Below, piece after piece: positions 48,555 to 51,509 of a stretch of 51,509 nucleotides of DNA. The position numbers and the translations under genes were made by a program. The DNA is from Lactiplantibacillus brownii (lineage in GTDB: Bacteria; Bacillota; Bacilli; Lactobacillales; Lactobacillaceae): assembly GCF_031085375.1 (NCBI RefSeq), contig NZ_JAVCWF010000003.1, positions 1 to 51,509 on the forward strand. The letters run 5' to 3'. How positions within the stretch are numbered: position 1 is the first letter of the stretch; each line of letters opens with the position of its first letter. The notes beneath the pieces were generated by a model. The model was not told the origin of the DNA, ran no database searches, and saw only the letters and a list, made by a program, of their open reading frames with translations.

Positions 48555-49517
48555 CTATTTCTGGGTGGTAAAAATTAATTTAACACTGTCAGCATTAACA
48601 GTATCAGACGTATTATCATAACTTGTTGATAACACCTGACCATCTTTTAATTCCATAACAACATCCTTCGAGCTTGGATTTAATTGAACATCTCGGCTAT
48701 CACCAGTTGTGTCATCATATTGAGAAATTTTCCATCCAAGATTGTCATATTCCTCATCCAATACACCATTGGTTGATAACTTATAGGTTCCAGCTTTAAT
48801 ATCACGGCCAACTACCCATTCGCCCTGGCCTAATTGATCTCCTGCAGTGGTATTCTTTGATACTGCTGTAAGCTTAATTTTCGATATACTATCCAATTTA
48901 AGAGTATCGCCATCAAATAAAATTATACGAATCTTACTTGGATAGCCATTATCACTGCCACTAACAGCACCAAGATAATTAATAAATAAGCTGTCAACGC
49001 TTTTTCTTTCACCTGTAATATTACCGCTCCCACCCAGAATTTCTAAATCATAAATTCCCGGTACAACCTCGGAACTTTTACCAACAGTGATAGTTCCTGT
49101 TACCATTAAATCTCCGGTTGATTTTCCATTTGCGGCTAGCTTATTCAATAATTCAAGTGAACTTTCTTTCTTACTGTCTTTCTTGGACGAAGTTGTGTCA
49201 GCTTTTTTTACTCCATTTGAAGAAATTGACGATGTTTCACTTGCATCCTTCGTAGCATTTTCAATACTTTTTGAGTAGAAGGACTGTGACACAAGAACCA
49301 AGATTATTGTCACAACAGACAAAATTGTTCCTATCAGTCCTAATGTAATTTTACCCTTAGCTTTCTTTGAAATAATTAGTGTGATTATCCCTAGAATTAA
49401 AGCAATTATTCCAAACACAAAAGAAATATTATTGACTATAGGAATTAATGACCCTAAAAGACCCAGTCCTCCCAAAACAATTGTAACTATGCCCAATGCA
49501 TAATGCCCTTTTTTCAT
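48555..49517 (-). CDS. Membrane-anchored protein with two repeated beta domains
   Basis: A 320-aa protein (ATG 49517, GGAGGAA upstream). Residues ~8-30, 33-52 and 60-80 are hydrophobic (GIVTIVLGGLGLLGSLIP; FVFGIIALILGIITLII; LGLIGTILSVVTIILVLV), resembling DUF4190-type three-pass anchors. A Ser/Lys-rich linker follows, then two related domains starting at GKSSEVVPGIYDLEILGGSG and GEWVVGRDIKAGTYKLSTNG (the V-G-x-D-I-x-A-G-T-Y-x-L motif), which are probably extracellular. The exact function is unknown; such domains occur in lactobacillus plasmid and prophage cargo. It has its own ribosome site and no operon partner. Confidence 0.7.
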   Translation of the reverse strand: MKKGHYALGIVTIVLGGLGLLGSLIPIVNNISFVFGIIALILGIITLIISKKAKGKITLGLIGTILSVVTIILVLVSQSFYSKSIENATKDASETSSISSNGVKKADTTSSKKDSKKESSLELLNKLAANGKSTGDLMVTGTITVGKSSEVVPGIYDLEILGGSGNITGERKSVDSLFINYLGAVSGSDNGYPSKIRIILFDGDTLKLDSISKIKLTAVSKNTTAGDQLGQGEWVVGRDIKAGTYKLSTNGVLDEEYDNLGWKISQYDDTTGDSRDVQLNPSSKDVVMELKDGQVLSTSYDNTSDTVNADSVKLIFTTQK

Positions 49518-49591
49518 TCCAAGTTCCTCCAATTGTGATAACTAAACACAATAATTAATGTATCACATTGTAAAACTAGCAACAAGAGCAC

Positions 49592-49660
49592 GCCCGTAAT
49601 ACAGGAATTAAACGGACAATCTTTATAAGGTATCGAAAGAAATTTAATGTTAACAGATAA
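49592..49660 (+). pseudogene. Last 23 codons of a resolvase gene
   Basis: Reads ARNTGIKRTIFIRYRKKFNV then NR-stop, nearly the same as the C-terminus of the resolvase at 41817-42398 (ARNTGIKRTTFIRYRKKFDVH). There is no upstream part. It marks a deletion or recombination junction upstream of parA. Confidence 0.8.
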
Positions 49661-49840
49661 TAGGTATGACTAATTGTTGAAGCCTATTTATACCACCAAA
49701 TAAATACCTTTATGCGTTTTATGTATTCCATTAGTACTACTTTTATCTTGATTTTGTGTTCTTAAAGTCGTATTATGTAGGAGAACAAGGTATTTGTTAA
49801 GTATTACCTTTATCTTTATATGTTAGGAGGAAAGTGTGTT
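49661..49840 (+). promoter_or_regulatory. parA upstream region with inverted repeats
   Basis: An AT-rich 180-bp stretch with AAGGTA-N12-TACCTT (49788-49811) and a related AATACCTTT at 49707, likely operator or centromere sequence for the downstream par genes. AGGAGG at 49825-49830 serves parA. Confidence 0.45.
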
Positions 49841-50650
49841 ATGCAAGTAATCAGTTTTATGGCTATCAAAGGTGGCGTTGGTAAAACCACAATGGCATTT
49901 CAGTTCGCCAAATTTTTACAAACACAAGATCAAAAAGTTTTGATGATCGATTTGGACGCACAGAAGAGTTTGACGGGCACTTTTGAAAATGAACATTTTA
50001 ATTTCAGTGGAAAGCCCACCATTGCAGATGTCCTAGAAAAACCAAGCTCCGGGTTAATTGAGACACAAGTTCAGGATAATATCGCGATAATTCCATCAAC
50101 TAGCAACCTGGAAGAAGTAGCAGATCGTTTAGCCTCAAAACCAAATAGAGAATTGCTATTATTTATGTGGTTTGTTAAAAATGCGCAAGAACTGAATCAA
50201 AAATATGACTACATAATTATCGACTTGCCACCAGCTTGGAACCTGTTAAGCAAAAATGGTGTAGCTGTAGCCGATAAAATCATTTCTCCAATGGAACCAA
50301 GTCGATTTGGGTATGAAAGTCATACAAAAGTATTGCAAAGTGTGGGAACTTTACAAGATGAAGTTGTTGATCCAGTTAGTGGTAAATCATATATTACTGC
50401 CAAAGTATTCTTTTTAGGCAATCGAATCAAACACAATACTAATTCTTCTCACGAATTTTTATCAGCACTCAAACATATAGATAATGTCATTGGGGTTATC
50501 CCAGAAAAGGAATTAGTTAACGCTAGTATGCTTGCAAAGGAGGGCATACTAGAATATGCAACCCAGAATGACAAGTTGCATGAACAAGAGCCATTTCTCA
50601 AACTATTAAGTGACGTGTTTTCAGAAATCCAAAAACAGGGGAATGATTAA
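49841..50650 (+). CDS. parA: ParA-family partition ATPase
   Basis: A 269-aa ParA/Soj ATPase. The deviant Walker A is IKGGVGKTTMAF (residues ~8-19), Walker A' is LMIDLDAQKSLTG (~35-47), and Walker B is YIIIDLPPAWN (~124-134). It polymerises on the nucleoid with ATP and moves the plasmid copies apart. The start at 49841 follows AGGAGG with good spacing; the ORF can extend to 49820 but not usefully. It is followed 3 bp later by a small partner gene and then by the repA leader, the usual RepA_N plasmid layout, so this is the native partition system of this replicon. Confidence 0.92.
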   Translation: MQVISFMAIKGGVGKTTMAFQFAKFLQTQDQKVLMIDLDAQKSLTGTFENEHFNFSGKPTIADVLEKPSSGLIETQVQDNIAIIPSTSNLEEVADRLASKPNRELLLFMWFVKNAQELNQKYDYIIIDLPPAWNLLSKNGVAVADKIISPMEPSRFGYESHTKVLQSVGTLQDEVVDPVSGKSYITAKVFFLGNRIKHNTNSSHEFLSALKHIDNVIGVIPEKELVNASMLAKEGILEYATQNDKLHEQEPFLKLLSDVFSEIQKQGND

Positions 50651-50653
50651 CTT

Positions 50654-50896
50654 ATGGCAAACAAATTTGAAAAGTTTTCAAGTACCAACAACGATTACCA
50701 AGTGGCTAGAGACATTCAGCAAAAAGATGCACTTAACGAAAAATTGAATTGGGAACGAAAAGTAAAGACAAGCTTCTCAATTCAACAAAAGAATATTGAT
50801 CGTTTAGATGAAATGGTTAATCAGTTGAACGCAAAATCGAGATCAACCTTATTAGATACCATAATAGAAAATGCTTATAGAGACTTTCAAGAATAA
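50654..50896 (+). CDS. Small ParB-type partition partner
   Basis: An 80-aa protein with an N-terminal polar region and a C-terminal segment, VKTSFSIQQKNIDRLDEMVNQ then LNAKSRSTLLDTIIENAYRDF, that fits a ribbon-helix-helix fold (strand followed by two helices). It lies 3 bp downstream of parA and so is co-translated. It would bind the upstream repeats and stimulate ParA. Similar in size and layout to the partner at 45609-45842, but little similar in sequence, which supports two independent par modules on the plasmid. Confidence 0.75.
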   Translation: MANKFEKFSSTNNDYQVARDIQQKDALNEKLNWERKVKTSFSIQQKNIDRLDEMVNQLNAKSRSTLLDTIIENAYRDFQE

Positions 50897-51072
50897 TTGA
50901 GTGGGGAAAATGATGAAATCACAAATAGTTGATAGCAATAATTGATACGAAGACCTTGTATCTGATCAACGGACCGATGGGGGCTGGTAAAGTATACAAG
51001 ACAGAATAAAGTTGCCGGTAGGTAAGCACTATGCTAGACTAAGACTAATTTAACAACCGAATAGAAGATCAA

Positions 51073-51188
51073 GCTAAACCAAAAAGTCCCCAATTCACGA
51101 GGAATCAGGGACCTTTGGTTTAGCAAGTAGCTAACAGGCAGCTACTTAGATTCAGTCGATTTTAACTTGCCGGTCTAAATCGACTGAA
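51073..51188. other. Cluster of three perfect inverted repeats between par and repA
   Basis: GCTAAACCAAA/TTTGGTTTAGC (51073-51124, with inner GTCCC/GGGAC pairing, terminator-like), AAGTAGCT/AGCTACTT (51125-51147) and TTCAGTCGATTT/AAATCGACTGAA (51151-51188). They follow one another without gaps. Likely the par terminator plus regulatory structures of replication. Confidence 0.6.
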
Positions 51189-51273
51189 CATTGTTCTTAA
51201 TTTGTAGGTCAATTATACCGCAAACCAGTCCCAAAGGACAAGTTAAGGATAGTTAAAAACAAATTAAAGTCAA

Positions 51274-51509
51274 TGGACTAAGTAGCTAACTGAAGCTATT
51301 TAGTCCATTTTTTGTTGTTAGAAATAAAAAAGTTGCCGACTGGGAAACTCACAAACAGACACATGCTGGTAAATTACAAAGCATTCATTTATCCGTGAGG
51401 CTTTGTAATTCAGTTAAAGCATATCAGATTTGTATTTTAAAGCAAATCAAATGTTTTAGCAACTCTCTTTTGAGACAGCGTGTGTCAGTCAAGAAAGGGA
51501 GTTTTTATT
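51274..51509 (+). promoter_or_regulatory. Structured leader of repA, candidate antisense-RNA control region
   Basis: TGGACTAA/TTAGTCCA plus a T run (51274-51313, terminator-like), then ATTACAAAGC/GCTTTGTAAT (51373-51409), enclosed by GACACATGCTG (51358-51368) and its near-inverse CAGCGTGTGTC (51476-51486), just before AAAGGGAG (51494-51501), which serves the repA ATG at base 1 across the join. The outer pairing would affect access to the ribosome site. Confidence 0.6.

Overview
The window reads as a complete circular plasmid of a lactobacillus (Lactobacillaceae, probably the Lactiplantibacillus plantarum group or a close relative). The reasons are a RepA_N-type initiator starting at base 1, a ribosome binding site for it in the last 16 bases of the window (so the ends join), two ParA/small-partner partition modules, a MobA/MobL relaxase with a MOBQ-like nick site, and insertion sequences typical of lactobacilli (IS30/ISLpl1-like, IS982-like, ISL3, IS4, IS6 and IS256 families). 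It is a strong mosaic: at least seven IS copies or fragments and many genes broken at IS edges.

Layout. 1-6.3 kb: repA with internal 54-bp iterons; a RelB/DinJ antitoxin; a small gene; and a zeta-type toxin gene split by a 3.4-kb IS982-bounded insert that carries an ABC exporter and the start of a DesK-like sensor kinase. 6.4-10.2 kb: oriT-like site, relaxase, and a topoisomerase fragment truncated at both ends. 10.3-15.5 kb: a papain-like hydrolase; a bioY-birA biotin operon behind a BirA-type operator; cyclopropane fatty acid synthase; a DUF1836 protein; and a DegV fatty-acid-binding protein. 15.8-25.7 kb: a damaged IS256-family element interrupted by an 8.66-kb segment bounded by two direct ISLpl1-like copies. 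The segment carries a thioesterase, a LysR regulator, a frameshifted DUF554 gene, and a collapsed fatty-acid-synthesis cluster (fabZ, fabH, acpP, a fabD-fabI chimera, Sfp-type PPTase). 25.7-27.3 kb: an IS4 transposase whose 3' end has been replaced by sequence containing one type I-E-like CRISPR repeat. 27.3-37.4 kb: a complete second type II fatty acid synthesis operon, fabZ-fabT-like-fabH-acpP-fabD-fabG-fabF-accB-fabZ2-accC-accD-accA-fabI. 37.4-51.5 kb: ISL3 element, two short membrane-toxin genes of the Fst/holin-like type (one with its antisense RNA), a frameshifted S41 protease, a resolvase, a dam fragment cut by an IS6 element, a structured-RNA-like segment, unknown genes, a second parAB flanked by AT-rich repeats, a two-pass membrane protein, then parA-parB and the structured repA leader.

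How the genes work together. The cargo from about 10.9 to 37.3 kb is almost all lipid-related: biotin uptake and ligation (BioY, BirA) could serve AccB; AccABCD makes malonyl-CoA; FabD/H/F/G/Z/I and AcpP elongate acyl chains; the PPTase could activate AcpP; Cfa, DegV and the thioesterase act on acyl chains or phospholipids. The operon at 27.3 kb has two promoter/operator palindromes of FabT type and encodes its own FabT-like MarR protein; the older, GC-richer cluster has a related palindrome. The plasmid may let its host make its own fatty acids or adjust membrane lipids. That is an inference. The chromosomal state of the host cannot be seen here.
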